From: Bacillota bacterium
Lineage (GTDB): Bacteria; Bacillota; Dethiobacteria; DTU022; UBA8154
Direction: 5' to 3'
DNA length: 32,333 nt
NCBI GenBank assembly: GCA_030656575.1
Contig: JAUSPO010000187.1
Location: forward strand, 1 to 32,333
Positions within the stretch are counted from its first letter, which is position 1. Every line of letters begins with the position of its first letter. A program made the translations under genes and the position numbers. This document shows positions 1 through 8,907 of the stretch, in pieces. Under the pieces are notes generated by a model that did no database searches, had not been told where the DNA came from, and saw nothing but the letters and a program-made list of their open reading frames with translations.

Positions 1-2
1 CC

Positions 3-2204
3 ACGGCACTTTTATATTCTTTACTGCAGCGCTTAGGCGCAGAAGTGACTTTTTACATACCGAGCAGGTTGGATGAAGGGTATGGCTTACATAAAAGTTC
101 AATTGATTATCTTTATAGCAATGGTGTTTCAACAATCATAACTGTTGATTGTGGTATTAATTCTGTGGAAGAAGTAAAATACGCCCGTTCTTTGGGGATG
201 GATGTGATCATTACTGACCATCACCAGCCCCATGAGATTTTACCTGAAGCTGATGCGGTGATCAACCCACTGAGAAATGATTGTCTCTATCCTTTTAAGG
301 ATCTCTGTGGAGTGGGAATTGCTTTTAAACTTGGACATGCTCTTCTTCTCCATGTTGAGCAGAATTCAAAAGTGTTTAATCTCCCTGTGAGTGAAGAAAT
401 AAGCGGGATTTCAATATGGGAATACCTTGATCTTGTTGCATTGGGCACAATAGCCGATATCTCCCCATTGGTAGGAGAAAACCGTACTTTTGTTTTTCAC
501 GGTTTATTAAAGATGGAAAATAATCTTCGCCCCGGGCTGGAGGCCGTCTGTGAAACTGCAGGCTTACATAAAAAGAAGTTAACCGCCAAAGAAATAGCAT
601 TTTTCATTGCGCCTCGCCTGAATGCGGCAGGGCGTCTGGGTGATGCTTCGCGCGCCTTATTTCTTCTCCTGGAAAAGGAGAAAGAAAGAGCCTCTGAAAT
701 GGCGTTAGAACTCCATGAGGAGAATAAACGCCGTCAGGCCCTTGGTCTGAAAACCTTTAAGGAGGCATGCGCCGTGGTTGAAAAAGGACGGGAAGAAGCA
801 GGAGATAATCTGATTCTTCTGGCCAGTGATGATTGGCATCACGGGGTTCTGGGGATTGTTGCCAGCCGCATGGTAGAAAAATACAACGTTCCCGTTATTT
901 TGATCGCCATGGAGAATGGCATTGGAAAAGGTTCCGGGAGAAGTACTGGTGATTTCGACTTGACTTTGGCTTTAAAGAAGTGTCAATCGCTTATGTTAGG
1001 GTTCGGAGGCCACCGTCTCGCGGCCGGTTTATCTGTAAAGGATGATTCCCTCGGCATTCTCAGGGAACGGCTAAATGCTTTGGCAGGAGATTTTTATGGA
1101 GAGGAAACCCGTACAGAAATTCATTATGCAGACGCAGAACTTGAGCCTGAAGAAATGACTCCCGAGCTGGTCAGAGAGCTGGCAAGGCTTGAACCTTTTG
1201 GCTTTGGTAATGCAGAGCCGTCTTTTCGCGGCGGAAAATGGTTTCTGGAAAAAAAGAGAGAAGTGGGAAAAGAAAAACAGCACCTTCAGCTTGGTTTGAA
1301 AAAAAATAATATATCTTTTCCGGGAATATGTTTTAACGGAAAAGACAGGCTTCCCCCATTAACCCTTTTCAGAGGAGTAGATCTGTTTTTCAGCCTGGCT
1401 TTTGATGAGTGGAGAGGCGATGGGGCCATACAGCTTGAAGTTCAGCATTGTTATCATTGTGATGAATATGAGGGAAAAAGTTTTACTCTGGTAGATAGAA
1501 GAAACTGCAGGAAGCTGCCTTATCTGGATCAGTTGGTAGATATGGGCGAAGGAATTCTTGTTTTTGTTAACACCATTGGTCGGCTGCGACATCTGGAAAA
1601 AAAGTTTGCCGGGCGTGAAAATATTTGCTTCAGCCATCAGGGGAATATGTCATCTTTTCAGAACCAGGAAGCACTAAAACATTTAGTCTTTTTTGATCTG
1701 CCCATGGTGGAAGCAAAGTTAAAGGTGTTTCTATCCTATTTGAGCCAGGTTTCTGATACATATTATAAACTTCACATCTTATATGGAAATGAGGATTATC
1801 AGGAGAATAACAAGCTTTTACTGGCCACTGTGCCGAACTGTTCTTCTATGGAACAGGTCTGTTTCGCCCTTCAAAAACTGGCTATCGAAGGTATTGTGCC
1901 AGCCCGGAGCATTTATAGTAAACTTGGAAAGATGCTTCCTTTCCCCACAACAAAATATCTCCTTGAAAAAAGCATAGAAATTTTACGTGTGTCCTCATAT
2001 CTGCAGTTGGATGACAAAGAAATTTCTTTGCAAAATGAGGGAAATGATTACTGCTCTTTATTCAGGGATATGTCCGGTCTCGAACTCTTCCGTAAGGAGA
2101 GGGAGAAATGGGAGCAGGCCATTTTGTTCCAGCAAATCTTACTGCAGGCAGCAGGAGAAGAAACACTTAAATTGTTAACTGACTTTACTATCCATCATGG
2201 ATAA
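3..2204 (+). CDS. recJ: Single-stranded-DNA-specific exonuclease RecJ (5' end cut by window edge)
   Basis: RecJ is a 5'-3' single-strand DNA exonuclease of recombination and mismatch repair, with a DHH-family metal centre. The reading frame is open to the window edge: codons from position 3 read TALLYSLLQRLGAEV before the first internal GTG at 45. That stretch normally lies just after the family's DVDG motif, so the gene starts outside the window and roughly 80-100 residues are missing. Visible features are the VDCGI segment, the ITDHH motif that names the family, a DHHA1 domain with GFGGHRLAAG, a following OB-like region, and a long C-terminal extension typical of Firmicutes RecJ. It ends 36 bp before relA. 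The apt gene that often separates the two in Firmicutes is absent. Family assignment is secure; only the 5' end is unknown. Confidence 0.95.
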   Translation, partial: TALLYSLLQRLGAEVTFYIPSRLDEGYGLHKSSIDYLYSNGVSTIITVDCGINSVEEVKYARSLGMDVIITDHHQPHEILPEADAVINPLRNDCLYPFKDLCGVGIAFKLGHALLLHVEQNSKVFNLPVSEEISGISIWEYLDLVALGTIADISPLVGENRTFVFHGLLKMENNLRPGLEAVCETAGLHKKKLTAKEIAFFIAPRLNAAGRLGDASRALFLLLEKEKERASEMALELHEENKRRQALGLKTFKEACAVVEKGREEAGDNLILLASDDWHHGVLGIVASRMVEKYNVPVILIAMENGIGKGSGRSTGDFDLTLALKKCQSLMLGFGGHRLAAGLSVKDDSLGILRERLNALAGDFYGEETRTEIHYADAELEPEEMTPELVRELARLEPFGFGNAEPSFRGGKWFLEKKREVGKEKQHLQLGLKKNNISFPGICFNGKDRLPPLTLFRGVDLFFSLAFDEWRGDGAIQLEVQHCYHCDEYEGKSFTLVDRRNCRKLPYLDQLVDMGEGILVFVNTIGRLRHLEKKFAGRENICFSHQGNMSSFQNQEALKHLVFFDLPMVEAKLKVFLSYLSQVSDTYYKLHILYGNEDYQENNKLLLATVPNCSSMEQVCFALQKLAIEGIVPARSIYSKLGKMLPFPTTKYLLEKSIEILRVSSYLQLDDKEISLQNEGNDYCSLFRDMSGLELFRKEREKWEQAILFQQILLQAAGEETLKLLTDFTIHHG

Positions 2205-2240
2205 TTTATACTTAAAAAAAAGAAAAAACCGGGGTGTTAA

Positions 2241-4439
2241 ATGAGTCTTCAGATATTAAAAAGACGCTTTATAAAATACAATGATAAACGGGAAGACTGG
2301 GTGCTGATCCGGAGGGTCTACCAGTTTGCCTTGAAAGCTCACGCCGGGCAGAAACGAGTATCGGGAGATTCCTTTATTACTCATCCTCTTGGAGTAGCTT
2401 ATATTCTTGCCGACCTGGAACTGGATCTTGTTACGGTGATGAGCGGACTGCTACATGATGTTCTTGAGGATACGCCCGTTACTTATGAAGAGATTGAGAA
2501 GGAGTTTGGTGATGAGGTAGCCTACCTTGTAGATGGAGTAACCAAGCTAAGCAAAATGGAATTTCGCTCCAAGGAGGAACACCAGGCTGAGACATGGCGA
2601 AAAATGTTCGTGGCTATGGCTAAAGACATCAGGGTAATTCTCATTAAACTGGCCGACAGAACTCACAACATGCGTACGCTTCGTTTTCTTGACAGCGCCA
2701 AGCAGAAGGAAATTGCCCGGGAAACATTGGAAATATATGCGCCCCTTGCCCACAGGCTTGGCATTTATAAAATTAAATGGGAACTGGAAGACCTGGCTTT
2801 CCGCTATTTGAATCAAGAAGGCTATTACGATCTAGTGGATAAGCTGTCCAAGAAACGTAAAGAACGTGAAGATTTTATTAATAAAATGATCGGTATTCTC
2901 TCGGAAAAAATTAAAGAATCAGGAATAATTGCTGATATTAGCGGTCGGCCCAAACATATTTATGGTATCTACAATAAGATGAAAAATCAGGGTAAGGATT
3001 TTAATGAAATTTATGATCTGATTGCGGTGCGTGTCATTGTGGAAAACATCCGGGAGTGCTACGGAGCATTGGGGATAGTGCATACTCTCTGGCGACCAAT
3101 TCCCGGTCACTTTAATGATTATATCGCTATGCCCAAGCCGAATATGTATCAATCTCTTCATACTACGGTGGTTTGTGCAGAAAATGAGCTGCTCGAAGTG
3201 CAGATTCGCACAAAGGAGATGCACCGTACGTCTGAACACGGAATTGCCGCACACTGGAAATATAAAGAAAATGTAAAAAATGACAGGGAATTTGAGGAAA
3301 AACTCTCCTGGCTGCGTCAGCTGATGGACTGGCAGCAGGACTTAAAAGATGCACACGAATTTATGGAACATTTAAAGATTGATCTGTTTGCAGATGAGGT
3401 TTTCGTCTTTACCCCGAGGGGTGATGCCATTGATCTGCCTGCCGGATCTGTTCCTCTTGATTTTGCCTACAAGATCCATACCGATATAGGGAACCATTGT
3501 ATCGGTGCCAAGATAAACGGCCGAATTGTTCCTTTGGAGTATAAATTAAAGACTGGGGATATCGTGGAGATTCTCACCAGCAAACAGGGAAATCCCAGTA
3601 GGGACTGGTTAAAGATTGTTGTCAGTTCCCAGGCAAAGAGTAAAATCAGGGCTTGGTTCAAAAAGGAAAGGCGAGAAGATAATATCGTCAAAGGCAAGGA
3701 AAGCCTCGAAAAAGAGATTCGTAAACTGAGGTTGGAGCCTCGCCTGCTGTTGAAAGATCAGCTCGTCGATGATGTGGGTTCAAAATTTAATCTTCTTTCT
3801 GCTGAAGATGTCTATGCTGCTGTAGGTTATGGGGGTGTTTCTGCCCAGCAGATTATTACCAAACTGAGGGACGAGTATAATAAAAAATTCGGAGAAGATA
3901 CCATACTGCCTCCTGTAGAGATTAAACCTTGGAAGGGTGCTGCCAAGGCGGCAAAAGGTGTTAAGATCCAGGGCATCGATAATCTGCTGGTCCGCTTCTC
4001 AAAGTGCTGTAACCCTTTACCCGGAGATGAGATTGTGGGTTTTATTACCAGGGGGAGGGGCATTTCCGTTCATCGTAAAGATTGTCCAAACATGAAAAGG
4101 GTGGATGGAGACGAAGGACGCTATTTAACTGTTTTTTGGGAAGTTGACAGTAATATTTCTTATCCTGTGGAAATTGAAGTTACAGCCATGGATCGGCATA
4201 ATCTTCTTACAGAAGTTATGTATGCAGTCAGTGAAAGTAAAGTGAATATTACTGCAGTAAACGCCCGGACAACCAAGGAAAAAATTATGATTGTTTATCT
4301 GACCTTTGTGGTAAGAGATTTGGAGCATCTGGAGCATATTATGAACAGGGTGAAAAGGGTAAAGGATGTCTTTTCGGTAAGGAGACATGCAGAGTCAAGC
4401 TCACCCCAGGAAAATAATTTACGAAAGATAAAGAAATAA
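2241..4439 (+). CDS. relA: Bifunctional (p)ppGpp synthetase/hydrolase, Rel/SpoT family
   Basis: This is the stringent-response enzyme that makes (p)ppGpp from ATP and GTP/GDP and degrades it. The 732-residue protein has the full long-RSH layout: an HD hydrolase domain with H48, H72-D73 and E76-D77 intact, a synthetase domain at about 230-345 (RPKHIYGIYNKM, EVQIRT, HGIAAHWKYKE), a TGS domain at about 390-450 starting DEVFVFTPRGD, a conserved-cysteine segment (FSKCCNPLPGD, HRKDCPN) and a C-terminal ACT domain. The intact HD residues indicate hydrolase activity, so it is Rel-type and not a synthetase-only RelA. The ATG at 2241 follows a GGGGTG ribosome-binding site. It is probably cotranscribed with recJ. 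A heptad repeat lies between it and dtd. Confidence 0.96.
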   Translation: MSLQILKRRFIKYNDKREDWVLIRRVYQFALKAHAGQKRVSGDSFITHPLGVAYILADLELDLVTVMSGLLHDVLEDTPVTYEEIEKEFGDEVAYLVDGVTKLSKMEFRSKEEHQAETWRKMFVAMAKDIRVILIKLADRTHNMRTLRFLDSAKQKEIARETLEIYAPLAHRLGIYKIKWELEDLAFRYLNQEGYYDLVDKLSKKRKEREDFINKMIGILSEKIKESGIIADISGRPKHIYGIYNKMKNQGKDFNEIYDLIAVRVIVENIRECYGALGIVHTLWRPIPGHFNDYIAMPKPNMYQSLHTTVVCAENELLEVQIRTKEMHRTSEHGIAAHWKYKENVKNDREFEEKLSWLRQLMDWQQDLKDAHEFMEHLKIDLFADEVFVFTPRGDAIDLPAGSVPLDFAYKIHTDIGNHCIGAKINGRIVPLEYKLKTGDIVEILTSKQGNPSRDWLKIVVSSQAKSKIRAWFKKERREDNIVKGKESLEKEIRKLRLEPRLLLKDQLVDDVGSKFNLLSAEDVYAAVGYGGVSAQQIITKLRDEYNKKFGEDTILPPVEIKPWKGAAKAAKGVKIQGIDNLLVRFSKCCNPLPGDEIVGFITRGRGISVHRKDCPNMKRVDGDEGRYLTVFWEVDSNISYPVEIEVTAMDRHNLLTEVMYAVSESKVNITAVNARTTKEKIMIVYLTFVVRDLEHLEHIMNRVKRVKDVFSVRRHAESSSPQENNLRKIKK

Positions 4440-4448
4440 TGTACTACT

Positions 4449-4491
4449 CAGGAGTCAGTAGTCAGGAGACAGGAGTCAGAATGGGAGAAAC
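4449..4491 (+). repeat. GAGTCAG heptad repeat, copy 1 (degenerate)
   Basis: Between relA and dtd lies a run of imperfect 7-bp units (GGAGTCA, GTAGTCA, GGAGACA, GGAGTCA) ending in GAATGGGAGAAAC. The same heptads and tail recur before murB (26482-26530), and a variant follows murF (21567-21592). The unit length is not a multiple of three and no coding sequence spans it. I read it as a dispersed intergenic repeat family of unknown mobility. Confidence 0.8.
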
Positions 4492-4533
4492 AGGCGAAGA
4501 AGTAAAGAAAAACCGAAGGGAAGTCGTGCTGTT

Positions 4534-4971
4534 TTGCAAAGGGCAGGAGAATCCATGGTTGAGGTGGAAGGTGAAGTCCTGGGAAAGATTAAGAGGGGAT
4601 TGGTAGTATTTATTGGTATCGAAAAAGATGACGAAGAGGATGATTGTAAATATATTGCAGGTAAAATTGCCGGGCTTCGCATTTTTGAAGACAATGAAGG
4701 GAAAATGAATCTTTCTCTGGAGGACGTGAGCGGGGAGATTTTATGCATATCACAGTTTACTCTCTTTGGAGATTGCCGGAAGGGGCGTAGACCCAGCTTT
4801 ATTAAAGCTGCCGCTCCGGAAAAAGCTAATCATTTATATCATAGAATGTGTGAAATATTATCAGGCAGGGGACTGAAGGTAGAAAAGGGAAAGTTTCAGG
4901 CCATGATGAAAGTAATAGTTGAGAATCACGGTCCCGTGACGATTTTACTTGACAGCAGGAAAAGCTTCTAG
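4534..4971 (+). CDS. dtd: D-aminoacyl-tRNA deacylase (Dtd), start codon anomalous
   Basis: Dtd removes D-amino acids wrongly attached to tRNA. The family's SQFTLFGDCRKGRRP active-site motif and the GPVT (Gly-cisPro) motif near the C-terminus are both present, and the length is near the usual 145-150 residues. The N-terminus is odd. Dtd normally begins MRAVxQR. Here the frame upstream of 4534 reads S-R-A-V-L-Q-R, with AGT (4522-4524) where the initiator Met is expected, and there is no ATG, GTG or TTG between the in-frame TAG at 4459 and 4534. The first usable start is TTG 4534 (MQRAGESM), which loses most of the first beta strand; ATG 4555 loses more. The heptad repeat ends about 40 bp upstream. 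The gene may be weakly expressed, use a non-standard start, or contain a sequencing error. Its stop overlaps that of the convergent amidase in a CTAG palindrome. Confidence 0.9.
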   Translation: MQRAGESMVEVEGEVLGKIKRGLVVFIGIEKDDEEDDCKYIAGKIAGLRIFEDNEGKMNLSLEDVSGEILCISQFTLFGDCRKGRRPSFIKAAAPEKANHLYHRMCEILSGRGLKVEKGKFQAMMKVIVENHGPVTILLDSRKSF

Positions 4972-6611
4972 CGAAGATTATAATATCTTAAAATAGCCCG
5001 GTAAATCGCTTCTGCGGCCATTTTAAGGCATTCATCCGATGAAAGCATTGTTTCGTCAACTGCATTGGTCAGAAAAGCAAGTTCAAGCAGGGCTGAAGGC
5101 ATTGTTGTTTCCCTGATAACATGGAAATTGGCCTTTTTAACTCCAAGGCTGGGCAGCTTTAAGGCCCCAACTGTTTCCTGCTGGAGAAGGGTGGCAAGGA
5201 AAAAGCTTTGTGGTGAGGCAGCTTTGTTCGCGTAGTAAAAAGTTTCAGTTCCTGAAGTAAAAATATTAGGATGGGCATTGGCATGGATACTAATAAAAAT
5301 ATCCCCTTTAACCCTTTCAGCCATGGCAACCCTTTCGGCAAGGGTTAATTTTATGTCGCTATTGCGGGTCAGGACTACATTAAAGCCCCTTGCGCGAAGC
5401 ATTTCAGTCACGTATAAAGATACAGTAAGATTTACCTTTTTCTCTTTCAACCCGCTAAATCCTGTAGCCCCGTTATCATTCCCCCCATGACCAGGATCAA
5501 TGACAATTGTAATATTTGGAGTGTTCAGATTTCCTCCCCTTGAAGGGCTTCCCGAAGAGGCACTGACATTTGAGGCCACAGTCTTCACAGAGGCAAACTC
5601 CCCGCTTATCCAGCCATACTGGCCATTGGGGATCTGAACGTAGTACCAACCGTTATTTTCCTGTAATGTGATCAGATGATTCCCTGAGAAAACCCTGCCG
5701 GTTTGAGAGTATTCAAGCCCCGGGCCGGAACGGACCCTTAGAACATCGGCATTTACGGTTGCCAGGCGAAAATATGTGATGGGAGAGCCCGTTTGCGCCT
5801 CAACTCTCTGGGTATACCAGCCAGCTATCCATCCCTGTTTTCCATCAGGCAGTTCCACTTTCAGCCATTGCTCCTCCGTTGCATCCAGTACGGTGAGGAC
5901 TGTACCCTTGGGAATGTCTCCAACGGGGTTGTTGTGTAATCCCGGCTCTTCCCTCAGGCGTAAGGGGTCTGCGGTAACGCTCACATTATAAGGGAATTGT
6001 TCTTCCTTTTCCTCTTTAACCGGCTCCTCTTTAACCGGCTCAGAAGGAGACTGCTGTTCCGGTTTTTCAGTCGTTTTCTTGTCTTCATCAAGGTATGATG
6101 TGTATAAACTGGAAACCCAGCCGCTTGCACCATCCGGCAGCCTTACCAAAAGCCATTCACCCCGCTCAAAATATACGGTGGCCGTAGTATTGCGGGGAAG
6201 TTCGTTTATTTTCTTATAACTTAGCCCCGGTCCCAGTCTGACGTTTAAGAGGCTGCCTTCAACAACAATCTTTTTAGCGATGACAGGGGGAAGCTTGTCC
6301 GACATTTGTCCTGATAAGCTCGTAAATTCTCTGCAAGCCCAACCGGTACTGCCGTCTTCAAGCATTACCAGCATCCAGTCCCCTTCAAGAAAAAGCGCCT
6401 CAAAAGGTGTTCCTGAAGGAAGTCCCTTGATTAAAGTATGCGATACGGAAGGCCCGACTCTGAAATTGAGCAGCCGTACTTCCACTTTACCTTTAAGCGG
6501 GCTGTTTACTGCTTCCGAAGGAGCTGCTGCGGATAAAATAAAGAATAAAATTGACAGGATCATAAATATGTATAATACTTTATTAGAGGCTATAGTCATT
6601 GTTTTTCTCAT
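4968..6611 (-). CDS. Secreted N-acetylmuramoyl-L-alanine amidase with four SH3b domains
   Basis: This peptidoglycan hydrolase cleaves the MurNAc-L-Ala bond and is exported to the wall. An N-terminal hydrophobic segment (VLYIFMILSILFFILSAAA) acts as a signal peptide or anchor. Four bacterial SH3 repeats follow, each with an LRxRxGPG-like start and a GW near its end, with a Pro/Glu/Lys-rich linker between repeats 2 and 3. The C-terminal Amidase_3 domain (about 368-547) has the zinc ligands H375 (DPGHGG), E390 (LKEK) and H443 (SIHAN) and the catalytic E510 (LLELAF), so it should be active. I chose the ATG at 6611 because a GGGAGG ribosome-binding site lies about 10 nt upstream; the alternative ATG at 6629 overlaps that site. 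Position and domains match the Bacillus YrvJ locus beside dtd and hisS. It is convergent with dtd and divergent from the AOR gene. Confidence 0.92.
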   Translation of the reverse strand: MRKTMTIASNKVLYIFMILSILFFILSAAAPSEAVNSPLKGKVEVRLLNFRVGPSVSHTLIKGLPSGTPFEALFLEGDWMLVMLEDGSTGWACREFTSLSGQMSDKLPPVIAKKIVVEGSLLNVRLGPGLSYKKINELPRNTTATVYFERGEWLLVRLPDGASGWVSSLYTSYLDEDKKTTEKPEQQSPSEPVKEEPVKEEKEEQFPYNVSVTADPLRLREEPGLHNNPVGDIPKGTVLTVLDATEEQWLKVELPDGKQGWIAGWYTQRVEAQTGSPITYFRLATVNADVLRVRSGPGLEYSQTGRVFSGNHLITLQENNGWYYVQIPNGQYGWISGEFASVKTVASNVSASSGSPSRGGNLNTPNITIVIDPGHGGNDNGATGFSGLKEKKVNLTVSLYVTEMLRARGFNVVLTRNSDIKLTLAERVAMAERVKGDIFISIHANAHPNIFTSGTETFYYANKAASPQSFFLATLLQQETVGALKLPSLGVKKANFHVIRETTMPSALLELAFLTNAVDETMLSSDECLKMAAEAIYRAILRYYNLR

Positions 6612-6737
6612 TATTAATATACCTCCCATTTACAAACAGGATAAGGATCACCAAAACTTTGCCAGTTTAAACAAATTATGCTAAAATTTTAACATATATT
6701 AAATATTTTGTATAGTAGGTAAATTATTCCATTGTCT

Positions 6738-6753
6738 TTAATTTATGAATTAA
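6738..6753. promoter_or_regulatory. AT-rich inverted repeat in the amidase/AOR divergent intergenic region
   Basis: TTAATT (6738-6743) and AATTAA (6748-6753) form a 6-bp inverted repeat with a 4-nt spacer in the 200-bp gap between the divergent amidase and AOR genes. It has the size of a regulator half-site pair, but short AT-rich palindromes arise easily by chance. I see no convincing -35/-10 pair for the AOR gene nearby. Confidence 0.2.
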
Positions 6754-6810
6754 GGCCCAATTTACTGTGTTACAAAATGGTGCCACATAACAAACCAAGA
6801 GGTGATGAAA

Positions 6811-8754
6811 ATGAGGTACTCTGAGGCAGGGTATAACTTAGAAGTTGATTTATCCAAAGGAACCATTGAGAGGGTCGAAACTGACCCGGGATTAACTGAG
6901 CTTCATCTGGGGGGGCAGGGGACTGCCTTGAAGATTCTATGGGATAGGGTTCCTCCTGAAGTTGAACCCTTTTCTGCCGATAATTTACTAATATTCAGCA
7001 CCGGTCTTTTACATTCCACACTCGTTCCCGGTGCCACTCGTACCTCAGTGAATACCTTTTCTCCCCAGACAAACTTACTTGCACATTCGTTAATGGGAGG
7101 ATATTTCGGGACTGAACTGAAACATGCCGGTTATGACAAAATAGTCATCCGCGGCAAGGCATCCAGTCTTGTGTATTTGTGGATAAACAATGAAAAAGTG
7201 GAAATACGTGATGCCGCTCATCTACATGGAAAAGGTGCTCAAGAAACTGCAGCACTCATTAAAGAGGAGTTGAAGGAGCCAAAAGCCCAGGTGGCTGCTA
7301 TTGGCCTGGCCGGTGAAAACAAAGTCTATATGGCCAGCATTGAACACGATAACTCCAGCGCCTCCCGCGGGCCGGGCCCGGTGATGGGAGATAAAAGGTT
7401 AAAGGCGATAGCTGTACGCGGAACAAAGGACATCAATATCGCCCGGCCAGCTGAACTTTTTGAGGCATGCTTCCGCCTGAGGAAGGAAATTCATGAGAAT
7501 CCAAGATGTGGGGATATTATGGCGCACGAGGATGATGACAGCTACCACCACGATAATTTTGCCTGGGGCAATGCCCGTGTTAGGACAAAGGGTTATTGGA
7601 ACAAAGAAATTGAAAAGAAGTGGAAAGCGCTTGGTGACAGCATGCGGCTTCGGTTTATCAGTTGCTATAATTGTCCGAAAGATTGCCACCATGTAATTTC
7701 CTACCCGGGAAGGCCAAGATATTATTTAAAATGCTATGGAAAAGATACCTATCATATGGCCGCCTTTAAAGAGTTAGACTTTAGTTTAGACATCCTTGGT
7801 GTTACTCAGGAGTATGGATTGGACTCATACTCAACGCCGCAAGTTCTGGCCTTCGCCGTTGAACTTTTCGAAGCGGGTATTTTAACTGACGAGGATCTGC
7901 CGGAATTTCCGTCCGACTCCGGGGAGAGATTTTTCTATCTCATTGAAAAAATTGTTCGGCGGGAAGGGATTGGTGATGTTTTAGCCAATGGTGTTTATTG
8001 GGCAGCCCGCCAGATTGGCAAGGGCGCAGAAACATATGACCATAATACCATAAAAAAGTTTGAGCAGGTACCCATCAAGCTGGGTAAGTTGAATCCTCCT
8101 TATTTCCTTATGATCGCCACCGGTGAGAAGATGACTATCACCCAGATCGAAGGGTCCTTCCCCCAGGATCCCCTTCCTACCAGGGAAGAGAGAGAAGAGT
8201 TTGTAAAAAATTGGCAGGCACTTCCAAACGATAAGATTAAACAAATATTTCTGGAATGGGAAAAACGAAACGAAATATCTATCGAAGCGTCTTGCCTCAT
8301 TTGTGATTGGAATGAGAGAATGCATTACATTGATGACGCCACGGGGCTGTGCGCCTATTTGTCATCATTTGATGGCCAATACGGCGGGAAGCCCCCATAT
8401 CACATACACAATATACCATATTTAGTCTCACTTGCGACCGGGATGGAACTTGATAAAAACGGGTTATGGGAAATAGCCAGCAGGAACCGGAATCTGGTCA
8501 GAGCCCTTAATGTGAGAAGAGGACTCAGGAGGAAAGACGAACGTCCTCCAGAGGATCATTGGAAGGTTCGGGACCACGAATTCGAGCAAAAGCTTCTTGA
8601 TGGGTATTATGAATTCAAGGGTTGGACGAGGGATGGAATTCCTACTAAAGAGACGTTATATAAACTGGGTTTGGATTACGTGAGCGACGATTTCGTAAAG
8701 AGAGGAATCCTGACAGGCAGCGAAGGTACTCCATCCGAAGAGACTTCTGCGTAA
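6811..8754 (+). CDS. Aldehyde:ferredoxin oxidoreductase family protein (tungstopterin enzyme)
   Basis: AOR-family enzymes carry a bis-tungstopterin and one [4Fe-4S] cluster, and oxidise aldehydes or reduce acids with ferredoxin-type partners. The 647-residue protein has the family's N-terminal domain (SLMGGYFGTELKHAGYDK, ASRGPGPVMGDKRLKAIAVRG), a CxxCxxxC cluster motif at C285, C288 and C292, and a fourth Cys (C514) in DDATGLC, the pterin-binding DxxGLC motif. The spacing matches the archaeal enzyme closely. The other pterin motif reads QEYGLD. ATG 6811 is preferred because AGAGGTG lies 6 nt upstream; the GTG at 6802 falls inside that site. No ferredoxin, FAD subunit or molybdopterin gene is adjacent, so the redox partner and substrate are unknown. 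Whether it is a true AOR or a BamB-like or uncharacterised branch cannot be settled here. It interrupts the usual amidase-hisS neighbourhood. Confidence 0.88.
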   Translation: MRYSEAGYNLEVDLSKGTIERVETDPGLTELHLGGQGTALKILWDRVPPEVEPFSADNLLIFSTGLLHSTLVPGATRTSVNTFSPQTNLLAHSLMGGYFGTELKHAGYDKIVIRGKASSLVYLWINNEKVEIRDAAHLHGKGAQETAALIKEELKEPKAQVAAIGLAGENKVYMASIEHDNSSASRGPGPVMGDKRLKAIAVRGTKDINIARPAELFEACFRLRKEIHENPRCGDIMAHEDDDSYHHDNFAWGNARVRTKGYWNKEIEKKWKALGDSMRLRFISCYNCPKDCHHVISYPGRPRYYLKCYGKDTYHMAAFKELDFSLDILGVTQEYGLDSYSTPQVLAFAVELFEAGILTDEDLPEFPSDSGERFFYLIEKIVRREGIGDVLANGVYWAARQIGKGAETYDHNTIKKFEQVPIKLGKLNPPYFLMIATGEKMTITQIEGSFPQDPLPTREEREEFVKNWQALPNDKIKQIFLEWEKRNEISIEASCLICDWNERMHYIDDATGLCAYLSSFDGQYGGKPPYHIHNIPYLVSLATGMELDKNGLWEIASRNRNLVRALNVRRGLRRKDERPPEDHWKVRDHEFEQKLLDGYYEFKGWTRDGIPTKETLYKLGLDYVSDDFVKRGILTGSEGTPSEETSA

Positions 8755-8786
8755 AAGACGAAGAGCTGAGACAAATATTGTCAACT

Positions 8787-8796
8787 GTCAATTGAC
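8787..8796. promoter_or_regulatory. 10-bp palindrome upstream of the hisS promoter
   Basis: GTCAATTGAC is a perfect palindrome 25 bp before the hisS -35 box. It could be an operator. Nothing in the window identifies a regulator, and a single 10-bp palindrome is weak evidence. Confidence 0.2.
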
Positions 8797-8820
8797 CATA
8801 ATCTCTCGGGTAAAGTTAAG

Positions 8821-8849
8821 TTGACAAGCCGCTTTTCATTAGCTAAAAT
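8821..8849 (+). promoter_or_regulatory. Sigma-A type promoter of hisS (-35/-10)
   Basis: TTGACA (8821-8826) and TAAAAT (8844-8849) are separated by exactly 17 bp, a near-consensus housekeeping promoter. The start of transcription should fall near 8856, about 50 nt before the hisS ATG. It shows that hisS-aspS can be transcribed independently of the AOR gene. No T-box sequence (TGGNACCGCG) lies between promoter and gene. Confidence 0.8.
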
Positions 8850-8907
8850 CTATTTGTATCTACAGTGCATAATAGTCTGGAATAGTAATTTTGGAAGGGG
8901 TGGGGTA

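Noticed and set aside
8850-8907. T-box leader for hisS or aspS
   Set aside because: The leaders are under 60 nt, with no TGGNACCGCG box and no antiterminator/terminator pair.
8821-8907. N-terminal extension of HisRS from TTG 8821
   Set aside because: The extension would be encoded by the -35/-10 promoter; the canonical MAFKAPRGTRD start at 8908 has a good ribosome-binding site.
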